The notes beneath the pieces are model-generated. The model searched no databases. It saw only the letters and a list, made by a program, of their open reading frames with translations, and was not told where the DNA came from. A DNA stretch of 64,000 bases, taken from assembly GCF_030296915.1 (NCBI RefSeq), contig NZ_AP028031.1, positions 2,041,501 to 2,105,500 of the forward strand. The letters are read 5' to 3'. Of the stretch, positions 17,547-24,742 are shown piece after piece. The translations under genes and the position numbers were made by a program. The first letter of the stretch is position 1, and each line of letters starts with the position of its first letter. The stretch is from Anaerostipes hadrus ATCC 29173 = JCM 17467. GTDB lineage: Bacteria; Bacillota; Clostridia; Lachnospirales; Lachnospiraceae.

Positions 17547-18737
17547 TTATTTGACAAGGGCTACTGTGTCTCTTGCGATCATTAATTCTTCATTTGTTGG
17601 TACACAAAGCAGTGTAACTTTAGAATCATCTGTAGAGATGATCGCTGTTTCTCCGTGAACATCGTTCTTCACTTCGTCAAGTTCTGTTCCTAAATATCCA
17701 AGATATTCACAGATTGCTTTACGTGTGATATCATCATTCTCACCAAGTCCTGCTGTAAATGCGATCGCATCAACACCATTCATAGCTGCTGTGTAAGCTC
17801 CAATGTATTTTGCTACACGGTATGCATATGCATCTAATGCTGCAGCTGCAACTTTGTTACCTTCAGCTCTTGCTGCTTTTACATCTCTAAAGTCAGAAGA
17901 TACTCCTGATAACCCGTAAACTCCTGATTCTTTGTTTAAGATATTTAATACTTCAGATGCTGTTTTGTTTTCTTTATTCGCAATAAATTCGATGATTGCT
18001 GGATCAAGATCTCCAGAACGTGTTCCCATGATCAGTCCTTCAAGTGGTGTTAATCCCATAGATGTATCTACTGATTCTCCACCTTTGACTGCTGTAACAC
18101 TTGCACCGTTTCCTAAATGGCATACGATGATCTTTAAGTCTTTGATATCTTTTCCTAAGACTTTTGCTGTCTCTAAAGATACGAACTGATGAGATGTTCC
18201 GTGGAATCCATAACGGCGGATACCATCTTCATCGTAGTATTTTCTAGGAATACCATATAAGAATGCTTTCTCTGGCATTGTCTGATGGAATGCTGTATCA
18301 AATACTGCTACCATTGGAAGTCCTGGCATTAATTCCTGACATGCACGAACTCCGATCAGTCCCGCTGGGTTATGAAGTGGTGCGAATACGCTGCATTCTT
18401 CAACTTCTTTGATAACTTCATCTGTGATCAGGCATGATTTTGTGAATTTCTCTCCACCGTGAACAATACGATGTCCTACAGCTCCGATCTCATCAAGACT
18501 TTCTACAACTCCGTTTTCTTTATCTGTCAGCTGGTCGATAACGATTCCGATCGCTGTCTTATGATCTGGCATAGCTGGTGTAGATTTGATCTTGTCTTTT
18601 CCCGCTGGCTGATGTGTTAATGCTCCATCAATTCCGATTCTTTCACATAATCCTTTTGCTAAAACACTTTCTGTCTCTGAATCGATTAACTGATATTTTA
18701 ATGATGAGCTTCCGCAGTTGATAACTAAAACTTTCAT
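17547..18737 (-). CDS. ackA: Acetate kinase
   Basis: Phosphoryl transfer between acetyl phosphate and ADP, giving ATP and acetate in fermentation. 396 residues, the standard length. It opens MKVLVINCGSSSLKYQL, has GHRIVHGGEKF near residue 88, the phosphate-binding CHLGNGASVTAVKGG, MGTRSGDLDP and AFTAGLGEND near the C-terminus. AAGGAG is 11 nt from the ATG. It follows pta by 26 nt, so the two steps from acetyl-CoA to acetate are co-expressed. Confidence 0.98.
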   Translation of the reverse strand: MKVLVINCGSSSLKYQLIDSETESVLAKGLCERIGIDGALTHQPAGKDKIKSTPAMPDHKTAIGIVIDQLTDKENGVVESLDEIGAVGHRIVHGGEKFTKSCLITDEVIKEVEECSVFAPLHNPAGLIGVRACQELMPGLPMVAVFDTAFHQTMPEKAFLYGIPRKYYDEDGIRRYGFHGTSHQFVSLETAKVLGKDIKDLKIIVCHLGNGASVTAVKGGESVDTSMGLTPLEGLIMGTRSGDLDPAIIEFIANKENKTASEVLNILNKESGVYGLSGVSSDFRDVKAARAEGNKVAAAALDAYAYRVAKYIGAYTAAMNGVDAIAFTAGLGENDDITRKAICEYLGYLGTELDEVKNDVHGETAIISTDDSKVTLLCVPTNEELMIARDTVALVK

Positions 18738-18763
18738 GAACTATGATTCTCCTTATATTTTTC

Positions 18764-19777
18764 TTATTTATCTGCTTCCAGTGCTGCTGCCTGTACACAT
18801 GTGATCGCTACTGCACCAACGATATCTGATGCTACACATCCACGTGATAAGTCATTGACCGGTTTTGCGATTCCCTGTGTGATAGGTCCGAATGCCTGTG
18901 CTCCACCTAATCTCTGTACTAATTTATATCCAATGTTACCAGCATCTAAGTCTGGGAATACTAATACGTTCGCTTTACCAGCAACTTCACTTCTTGGAGC
19001 CTTACTTGCTGCAACTTCTGGTACGATCGCTGCGTCAAGCTGTAATTCTCCACAGATCAGGTACTGAGGGTATTTTTCTTTAGCGATGTTTGTTGCTTCT
19101 ACAACTTTTGTTACATCGTCATGTTTTGCACTTCCACATGTAGAATGGGATAACATTGCAACTCTAGGTGTTGCTCCGATCAACTGCTCAAATGTCTTAG
19201 CTGAGCTTGAAGCGATTGCTGCTAACTGTTCTGGATTTGGATTCTGGTTCAGTCCACAGTCAGCGAATACGAAACATCCGTTTTCACCCATATCTTTAGC
19301 CTGTGTATCCATTAACATGAAGGCTGATACGATTTCTGTACCAGGTGCAGTCTTAACAACCTGAAGTGCTGCACGAAGTACGTTTGCAGAAGAGTTGATC
19401 GCTCCTGCTACCATTCCGTCTGCATCTCCAACTCTTACCATTGTTGCTCCGAAGAACAGTGGGTTGGATAACAGGATCTCTTTTGCATCTTCTGGAAGCA
19501 GTCCTTTGCTCTTTCTTGCTTCACATAAAGATTCGATATATGTATTTAAATGATCACAGTTCTCTGGATCAACAAAAGAAGCTTTGGCTAAATCTAATCC
19601 TTCTGCTTCTGCTTTTGCCTTAATCTCGTCTTCTTTTCCAACTAAAATAATATCAGCGATCCCTTCACTGATAACCTCTGCTGCTGCTGTTAATGTTCTC
19701 ATGTCTGTAGTTTCAGGCAGTACAACAGTTTTCTTATTTGCTTTTGCCTTGTTTTTAATCTCATCAATAACACTCAT
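18764..19777 (-). CDS. pta: Phosphate acetyltransferase
   Basis: Converts acetyl-CoA and phosphate to acetyl phosphate. Starting at 19777 (MSVIDEIKNKAKAN) it has 337 residues, the short form lacking the N-terminal regulatory domains of enterobacterial Pta. Typical segments are VVLPE near residue 20, DGMVAGAINSSANVLRAALQ, SHSTCGSAKHDDVTKV and the C-terminal LVQRLGGAQAFGPITQG with DLSRGC. The longer frame would start with TTG inside the ribosome-binding site, so the ATG is preferred. First gene of pta-ackA. Confidence 0.97.
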   Translation of the reverse strand: MSVIDEIKNKAKANKKTVVLPETTDMRTLTAAAEVISEGIADIILVGKEDEIKAKAEAEGLDLAKASFVDPENCDHLNTYIESLCEARKSKGLLPEDAKEILLSNPLFFGATMVRVGDADGMVAGAINSSANVLRAALQVVKTAPGTEIVSAFMLMDTQAKDMGENGCFVFADCGLNQNPNPEQLAAIASSSAKTFEQLIGATPRVAMLSHSTCGSAKHDDVTKVVEATNIAKEKYPQYLICGELQLDAAIVPEVAASKAPRSEVAGKANVLVFPDLDAGNIGYKLVQRLGGAQAFGPITQGIAKPVNDLSRGCVASDIVGAVAITCVQAAALEADK

Positions 19778-19829
19778 TTTTCGCGTTGCTCCTTTCAACT
19801 TTCCAAAAAGATGAATTTAATCTTGTTAA

Positions 19830-19858
19830 ATTATACAACATCATTTCTTTGTATACAA
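19830..19858 (-). promoter_or_regulatory. Promoter of pta-ackA
   Basis: On the minus strand there is a perfect TATAAT (19830-19835) preceded by TG-containing sequence; a weak TTGTAT (19853-19858) is 17 bp upstream. Confidence 0.6.
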
Positions 19859-19972
19859 TAATAGTATTTGTATTTTTCGTTGTACATTTCCAGAAAAATC
19901 TATATTCTATTCTACATTTTTTTGTTTTCTCTGACAAGATACTTGTTGCTCATTTTTCATTTTTTGTGCAAT

Positions 19973-20001
19973 TTTACTTTTATTCATTTGTGATTTATAA
20001 T
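19973..20001 (+). promoter_or_regulatory. Promoter of tmcAL
   Basis: TTTACT (19973-19978), 17-bp spacer and TATAAT (19996-20001), 49 nt before the start codon. It is divergent from the pta promoter, about 115 bp away. Confidence 0.65.
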
Positions 20002-20050
20002 ACATTTACAAAATAAACGATTCAAATAAGGAATCTCGAAAGGATATTTT

Positions 20051-21262
20051 ATGAAAACAGCAGCTATCATTTGCGAATACAATCCATTTCACAATGGTCA
20101 TAAATACCACATCATGCAGACAAGGAATATCACGGGTGCAGACTGCGTCATTGCCATCATGAGTGGAAACTATGTACAGCGCGGAACTCCGGCGGTTATG
20201 GACAAAAAAATACGTACCAAGTCTGCCCTTCTTGGAGGTGCCGATCTCGTGATCGAACTCCCCTTATTTGCAGCATGTTCATCTGCCCCTGATTTTGCAA
20301 TTGGAGCTGTCAGTCTGCTTCACAAACTAGGGGTGATCGACTACCTTTCTTTTGGAAGTGAGTGTCAAGATATTAACAAACTTAAGCAGATTGCATCCTT
20401 TCTTATCCAATATGAAGAAGAAATCGAGCGTGGTACAAAAGAGCTTATGAGTCTCGGACATTCTTATCCGAAAGCAAAAGAACTTTATCTTAGAGAGCAT
20501 CTTGATGATACTTCTTTGATTGAAGTATTAAAACAGCCGAATAATATTCTTGGGATTGAATATTTAAAAGCTTTGCTACAGTTAGACAGCCCTATCATTC
20601 CCGTCTGTGTTACCCGTGTTTCAAACGATCATCACAGCAAGGAGTTGACACCTTCGATTTCTTCTGCAACATCCATCCGTGAAATCTTAGAACAAAACCA
20701 GATAAGCCCTTTATTCTCAAGAGTCCCTGAAGCTTTGCATGATATCTATCAGATGCATTATCAAAAAGATTTTCCTGTCTGCCTGGATGATTTTTCTCTG
20801 CTTTTACATGCAGCTATTTATTCTTGCGAAGATCTTACACAGATCAGCGGTATTTCAAGCGATTTTAAGGACCGTATTTTTAAGATGTTAAAATCTGATC
20901 TTTCTTTTGAAGAACTGATCAGTGCCTGTAAGACCAAAAATCTCACCTGGAGTAAAATAAGCAGAAATCTTTTGCATATCATGCTTGATATAACAAAAGA
21001 AAAGGTTGAAAAAGTACGAACTTACGATATGTCTCCTTATTTTCAGATTCTAGGTTTCAAACGTTCTGCTTCCTTCCTGATTGGGAATATCAAAAGAAAA
21101 TCTTCCATCCCTATGGTCCGCCATCTGCGTGTTATGAATGATCCTTTATCCAAAGATCAAGAAGAATTATTATCTACAGAACAACGTGCCAACCAGTTAT
21201 ATCGTACCGTGATCGGACAGAAATTTCATACGATCATAAAAGATGAGCAGATCATCTTCTAG
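20051..21262 (+). CDS. tmcAL: tRNA(Met) cytidine acetate ligase TmcAL
   Basis: 403-residue nucleotidyltransferase-fold enzyme (former name YlbM) that uses acetate and ATP to make N4-acetylcytidine at the wobble position of elongator tRNA(Met). The N-terminus AAIICEYNPFHNGHKYHI carries the HxGH ATP-binding motif, followed by IAIMSGNYVQRGTPAVMDK and the central LGIEYLKAL. Length fits the family. GAAAGGA precedes the ATG. It stands next to ylbJ, as in Bacillus and many clostridia (ylb cluster), and divergently from pta-ackA; the link to acetate is suggestive but may only reflect gene order. Confidence 0.93.
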   Translation: MKTAAIICEYNPFHNGHKYHIMQTRNITGADCVIAIMSGNYVQRGTPAVMDKKIRTKSALLGGADLVIELPLFAACSSAPDFAIGAVSLLHKLGVIDYLSFGSECQDINKLKQIASFLIQYEEEIERGTKELMSLGHSYPKAKELYLREHLDDTSLIEVLKQPNNILGIEYLKALLQLDSPIIPVCVTRVSNDHHSKELTPSISSATSIREILEQNQISPLFSRVPEALHDIYQMHYQKDFPVCLDDFSLLLHAAIYSCEDLTQISGISSDFKDRIFKMLKSDLSFEELISACKTKNLTWSKISRNLLHIMLDITKEKVEKVRTYDMSPYFQILGFKRSASFLIGNIKRKSSIPMVRHLRVMNDPLSKDQEELLSTEQRANQLYRTVIGQKFHTIIKDEQIIF

Positions 21263-21268
21263 TTTCAC

Positions 21269-21308
21269 CTCCCGCTTCATACACTATAAAAAGAAAGCGG
21301 GAGATTTT
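21269..21308 (+). terminator. Terminator hairpin overlapping the ylbJ ribosome site
   Basis: CTCCCGCTT (21269-21277) pairs with AAGCGGGAG (21295-21303), followed by ATTTTTC and then the ylbJ ATG at 21311. The GGGAG in the 3' arm is the only Shine-Dalgarno-like sequence for ylbJ, so folding would both end transcription from tmcAL and hide the ylbJ ribosome site. Confidence 0.7.
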
Positions 21309-21310
21309 TC

Positions 21311-22222
21311 ATGAAAACCAGTTTTATCCAGTTTTTACTTATTTTTAGTGTTCTTTCCTTGTTATTTTTTCCACAAACATCGGTCCAAGGCGCAAAAAAT
21401 GGGCTGATTTTATGGTCTGCAACGATCACACCGACTCTTTTACCTTTTTTACTGCTCACTGGTTTTATGCAATATTACCAAACGTTCCATCTGATCTCCC
21501 GGCTCTTTTACCCCCTCAAAAAACTTTTTCCTGGTATCAATGAGGACTTTTTTTACACCTGTATTCTAGGTTTTTTTTGTGGATGTCCCCTCGGTGCGAA
21601 GATCATTGATGATTTTATTTCTTGTGGATCTTTTACGAAATCTGAAGGAGAAAAGCTATTATATACCTGCAATCAGATCAGTCCCATGTTCTCTGCTGGA
21701 TATACTCTTACATTGATCCTTCATGGCAAAATTTCTGCTCTGCGCTTTTTCTTTTGCCTGTATTTTCCTGTCATGTGTTATCTGATCTATCTGGTCTTTT
21801 TATTTTTTACAAGCGATTTTCTACATACACACCACTCTTCTCCCACCATTGCACACAAAAAATCAGCAGATCAGGTAATCTTTGATAGTCTTCATTCCAT
21901 TTTCATGATCGGAATCTGTATTATGATCTTTTCAATTGCCGTTTCTATTTTAGAAATTCTTCCACTTCCTTTCTATTTAAAAAGAGGATTGACCGCTGTT
22001 CTTGAAATCACAAATGCCATCTCCTATTTTGGTTCTTCCCATATGTCTATCAGCCGCAAAGTCATATTATTGTGTATGATCACTTCTTTTGGCGGGTTGT
22101 CTGCTGCCGTGCAGACTTTAAGTGTATACAAAAAGAGCAGACTCTCCCTCTGGAAATATCTGCTCATAAGATCTCTTTTTAGTGTTTCAAGCGGACTACT
22201 TGCTTATCTAGTCTTCATCTGA
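21311..22222 (+). CDS. ylbJ: Sporulation integral membrane protein YlbJ-like
   Basis: 303-residue membrane protein with about eight hydrophobic segments. Family marks are LPFLLLTGFMQYY, the pore-like CGCPLGAKIIDDF near residue 95 and ISPMFSAG near 125, typical of the nucleoside-transporter-gate (Gate) fold of YlbJ. It is shorter than Bacillus YlbJ (about 400 residues). YlbJ is a sporulation protein needed for normal spore cortex or heat resistance; its substrate is not known to me. The ribosome site GGGAG lies within a hairpin. The 3' end overlaps the convergent downstream gene by 15 nt. Confidence 0.85.
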   Translation: MKTSFIQFLLIFSVLSLLFFPQTSVQGAKNGLILWSATITPTLLPFLLLTGFMQYYQTFHLISRLFYPLKKLFPGINEDFFYTCILGFFCGCPLGAKIIDDFISCGSFTKSEGEKLLYTCNQISPMFSAGYTLTLILHGKISALRFFFCLYFPVMCYLIYLVFLFFTSDFLHTHHSSPTIAHKKSADQVIFDSLHSIFMIGICIMIFSIAVSILEILPLPFYLKRGLTAVLEITNAISYFGSSHMSISRKVILLCMITSFGGLSAAVQTLSVYKKSRLSLWKYLLIRSLFSVSSGLLAYLVFI

Positions 22223-22816
22223 AATGAAATCTTCTACCGTTCTTGTTCTTGCCTGTGGAATACTGACTCCGGAAAGCTGTTCTTCTATCTCTTTCGCATT
22301 CGTTTTAATCGATGCAAGATCTGAATCTAATGCGGATAACAACTGGTTAAACACACTCTCCTGTGCTTCTTTGACACTTGCCACATAACCTTGTACATCT
22401 TCCATGATCTCATTGACATAGCGCAATGCACCTGCACGGATCTGATCTGCTTCTTCATTCGCATTATGTACAACACTTCTTGCTGTATCTTTGGCGTGAG
22501 TTTCAATCTCATTCGCTCTCATCTTTGCCATCTCAACGACCTCATTCTGATCGATCAATTCTCCTGCATCTCTTGCTGCCTGATCGATCATCTGCTGTGA
22601 CTTCACTCTGGCATCTTCCAAGATCGCATCTTTGTTCAGAATGATCTTATGGCTTCGTTCAATCTCACCTGGAATCTGCTTCCTTAATTCCTCGATCACT
22701 GTCATCAATACATCTTTCTCGATCATAATCTTACCTGGACTAAATCTTGCTGGTTTTGCTTCGTCGATCAGTACTTCAATATCATCAATCATCTCATGTA
22801 AATACTTCTCACTCAT
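22208..22816 (-). CDS. Coiled-coil protein of unknown function ('vacuolar ATPase subunit H-like')
   Basis: 202 residues from the ATG at 22816 (MSEKYLHEMIDDIEVLIDEAKPA); AGGAGG is 9 nt upstream, whereas the Met two codons earlier is only 3 nt away. Most of the protein (about 40-185) is a charged, Ala/Glu-rich helix with heptad character, e.g. DQIRAGALRYVNEIMEDVQGYVASVKEAQ. There is no membrane segment or enzyme motif. Similar proteins in Lachnospiraceae follow rsmD-coaD and are often labelled ATPase or H+-ATPase subunit H because of coiled-coil similarity; I do not trust that label. A DivIVA-like scaffolding or division role is possible but unproven. Confidence 0.75.
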   Translation of the reverse strand: MSEKYLHEMIDDIEVLIDEAKPARFSPGKIMIEKDVLMTVIEELRKQIPGEIERSHKIILNKDAILEDARVKSQQMIDQAARDAGELIDQNEVVEMAKMRANEIETHAKDTARSVVHNANEEADQIRAGALRYVNEIMEDVQGYVASVKEAQESVFNQLLSALDSDLASIKTNAKEIEEQLSGVSIPQARTRTVEDFISDED

Positions 22817-22829
22817 ATTCATTCGCCTC

Positions 22830-23309
22830 CTATGATTTAAATTTCTTCTCAAGACATTCTTGTACGTAAGGCGGTACCATCTCAGAAACATCTCCATGAT
22901 AAGATGCAATTTCCTTTACGATCGTGGAACTTACATAAGAATACTCAATGCTGGTTGTAAAAAACATGGTATCTAAGTCTTTATCCAATCTCGCATTTGT
23001 CTGTGCAATTTGAATCTCATACTCAAAATCAGTTACTGCGCGTAGTCCTCGGACTGATACACTGGCTCCCTGTTGTTTTGCAAAGTCTACCAACAATCCA
23101 GAAAATGACATAACCTCTACATTATCAAGATGACTTGTCACTTTTCGTATCATATCAACCTTCTCTTGTGTTGTAAACATTGGTTTCTTTGCACTGTTTA
23201 CCAATACTGCGATGATCAGCTTGTCAAAAACCTTGGCTGAACGCTCTATAATATCAATATGTCCATAAGTCACCGGGTCAAAACTTCCCGGATAAACTGC
23301 AATACTCAT
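22830..23309 (-). CDS. coaD: Phosphopantetheine adenylyltransferase
   Basis: 159-residue enzyme of coenzyme A synthesis, joining 4'-phosphopantetheine and ATP to dephospho-CoA. The N-terminus MSIAVYPGSFDPVTYGHIDII has the TxGH nucleotidyltransferase motif; SVRGLRAVTDFEYEIQIAQ and the ATP-binding SSTIVKEIASY are characteristic. It follows rsmD after 3 nt, a conserved pair. Confidence 0.97.
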   Translation of the reverse strand: MSIAVYPGSFDPVTYGHIDIIERSAKVFDKLIIAVLVNSAKKPMFTTQEKVDMIRKVTSHLDNVEVMSFSGLLVDFAKQQGASVSVRGLRAVTDFEYEIQIAQTNARLDKDLDTMFFTTSIEYSYVSSTIVKEIASYHGDVSEMVPPYVQECLEKKFKS

Positions 23310-23312
23310 CTT

Positions 23313-23870
23313 CTAATCCTCCACTATTTTCATCAAAAATGTATGTTTATTTGTCTTGTATTCTTTTACTCTTATAACCTTTAATTTCTCAAAATCTGGT
23401 ATCTCTGTGTCAAGAGACGATTCCACGATAACTACCGTATCTTCTGTACAGATAGAGGATCGATCTATGATTGATAATACTTCTTCTTCAAATCCTTTCT
23501 TATATGGAGGATCCATAAAAATATGATCAAATGTTACATTCTTCGTCTCTAACTGCCTGATCGCTGAATTCACATCTGTTGCCAGAACCTGTGCTTTCTT
23601 ATCAAGCTTTGTATATCTTAAATTCTCTCGAATGCATCTCAATGCAGGTTTTGCTTTCTCAACAAAATAAGCTTCCTTTGCTCCTCTGCTCAATGCCTCG
23701 ATCCCGATTCCTCCACTTCCAGAGAAAAGATCCAGAAATGTACTTCCCGGGATATCATACTGAATCATATTAAATAACGTCTCTTTGATGCGATCCTGGG
23801 TTGGTCTTGTCTCCATTCCTTCGATCGTCTTTAATTTTAAACTCTTCGCACTTCCTGCTACGACTCTCAT
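23313..23870 (-). CDS. rsmD: 16S rRNA (guanine(966)-N2)-methyltransferase RsmD
   Basis: 185-residue SAM-dependent methyltransferase acting on 16S rRNA. It begins MRVVAGSAKSLKLKT, has RPTQDRIKETLFNM near residue 22, the SAM loop FLDLFSGSGGIGIEALSRGA near 45-64, and the catalytic DPPY near residue 120. Directly followed by coaD. Confidence 0.96.
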   Translation of the reverse strand: MRVVAGSAKSLKLKTIEGMETRPTQDRIKETLFNMIQYDIPGSTFLDLFSGSGGIGIEALSRGAKEAYFVEKAKPALRCIRENLRYTKLDKKAQVLATDVNSAIRQLETKNVTFDHIFMDPPYKKGFEEEVLSIIDRSSICTEDTVVIVESSLDTEIPDFEKLKVIRVKEYKTNKHTFLMKIVED

Positions 23871-23979
23871 ATCTATGTATATTCCTTGTCTTTTATTTGC
23901 TTTGCAAAGTTATTCCACTTTTGCTCACTATTTCTTTTATTTTATTATATCTACAGATTTTGTCAACCGACAAACCAAT

Positions 23980-24031
23980 ATTTCAGAAAGAGACAGTCAA
24001 AGTTTATACTTTCACTGCCTCTTTCTGAAAT
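23980..24031 (-). terminator. Long hairpin downstream of the SASP gene
   Basis: Arms of 13 bp (ATTTCAGAAAGAG and complement) continue through CAGT/ACTG and AAAGT/ACTTT to a 4-nt loop, giving about 22 pairs with two irregular positions. Pairing is better on the minus strand (one becomes G-U). There is little T-run, so it may be a 3'-end stabiliser or weak terminator for the SASP message. Confidence 0.6.
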
Positions 24032-24035
24032 CTTA

Positions 24036-24095
24036 TGATGTTTGAGGATTGCTTCATTGCTACGCAATTTCGCAATCCGGATACATCATCTTATC
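24036..24095 (-). other. Nested inverted repeats just after the SASP stop
   Basis: On the minus strand GGATTGC pairs with GCAATCC and encloses ATTGC-GTA-GCAAT; GATGT/ACATC can close the outside. With the hairpin at 23980-24031 this makes the SASP 3' region highly structured. Function unknown. Confidence 0.5.
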
Positions 24096-24098
24096 TAA

Positions 24099-24320
24099 TT
24101 AGCGAGACATTTCTTCTTCCTGTCTGCGGATCATTTTACGAACCATCTCTCCTCCGACAGATCCTGCCTGAGCAGTTGTTAAGTGTCCGTTATATCCTTC
24201 TTTTAAATCCACACCGATCTCATTTGCAACTTCGAACTTAAATCTGTCTAAGGCTCCTCTCGCTTCTGGTACCTCGACTCTGTTTGTTCCTTTGCTTCTT
24301 GCTGAAGTTCGTTCTTCCAT
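24099..24320 (-). CDS. Alpha/beta-type small acid-soluble spore protein
   Basis: 73-residue DNA-binding protein that coats and protects spore DNA and is degraded by the GPR protease at germination. Diagnostic segments are RGALDRFKFEVANEIGVDL (containing the conserved region around the GPR cleavage site) and GYNGHLTTAQAGSVGGEMVRKMI. GGAGG precedes the ATG. The gene shows that the organism can form endospores. It should be made in the forespore under sigma G; I looked for a sigma G promoter upstream and found no clear match. Confidence 0.96.
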   Translation of the reverse strand: MEERTSARSKGTNRVEVPEARGALDRFKFEVANEIGVDLKEGYNGHLTTAQAGSVGGEMVRKMIRRQEEEMSR

Positions 24321-24454
24321 GTTGAAAGTCCTCCATTTCTTTTGTTTTGTTATCTGTTACGCTCATAGTATATGCAAGCGTACAAAAGATACACTGGGAG
24401 TTTTTACATGATGTTGCATTTTATGGATTGTTATTTTTTGACACTTACATCATT

Positions 24455-24727
24455 TTAATAACGAACATGAAATCTTTTCTCATTTTCTTCATATGGACGT
24501 TCTTCTTTCTCGATTTCATCCACTCGAATGAAACGATTTCCTGTCTGGATCAAATTTAAAAATTTCTCAATTTCAACTCTGGTTCCCTGAACTTCTGCTG
24601 TCACTGATCCATCAGACATATTTTTCACCCATCCTGTCAAATGACATCTTTCTGCATTCATCGCTACAAAAAAACGAAATCCTACTCCTTGGACTCTTCC
24701 TGTAAATCTTAAATAAAAACGTACCAT
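24455..24727 (-). CDS. acyP: Acylphosphatase
   Basis: 90-residue enzyme hydrolysing acyl phosphates. It has the family motif GRVQGVGFRFFVAMNA (catalytic Arg) and GWVKNMSDGSV (catalytic Asn). AGGAGG precedes the ATG at 24727. It starts 15 nt after recG and is probably co-transcribed with it. Confidence 0.95.
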   Translation of the reverse strand: MVRFYLRFTGRVQGVGFRFFVAMNAERCHLTGWVKNMSDGSVTAEVQGTRVEIEKFLNLIQTGNRFIRVDEIEKEERPYEENEKRFHVRY

Positions 24728-24742
24728 ACGATATACCTCCTA

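Noticed and set aside
24321..24454. Sigma G promoter for the SASP gene
   Set aside because: TGTATC and CATATACTA are present but spacing and the -10 do not fit the sigma G consensus well enough.
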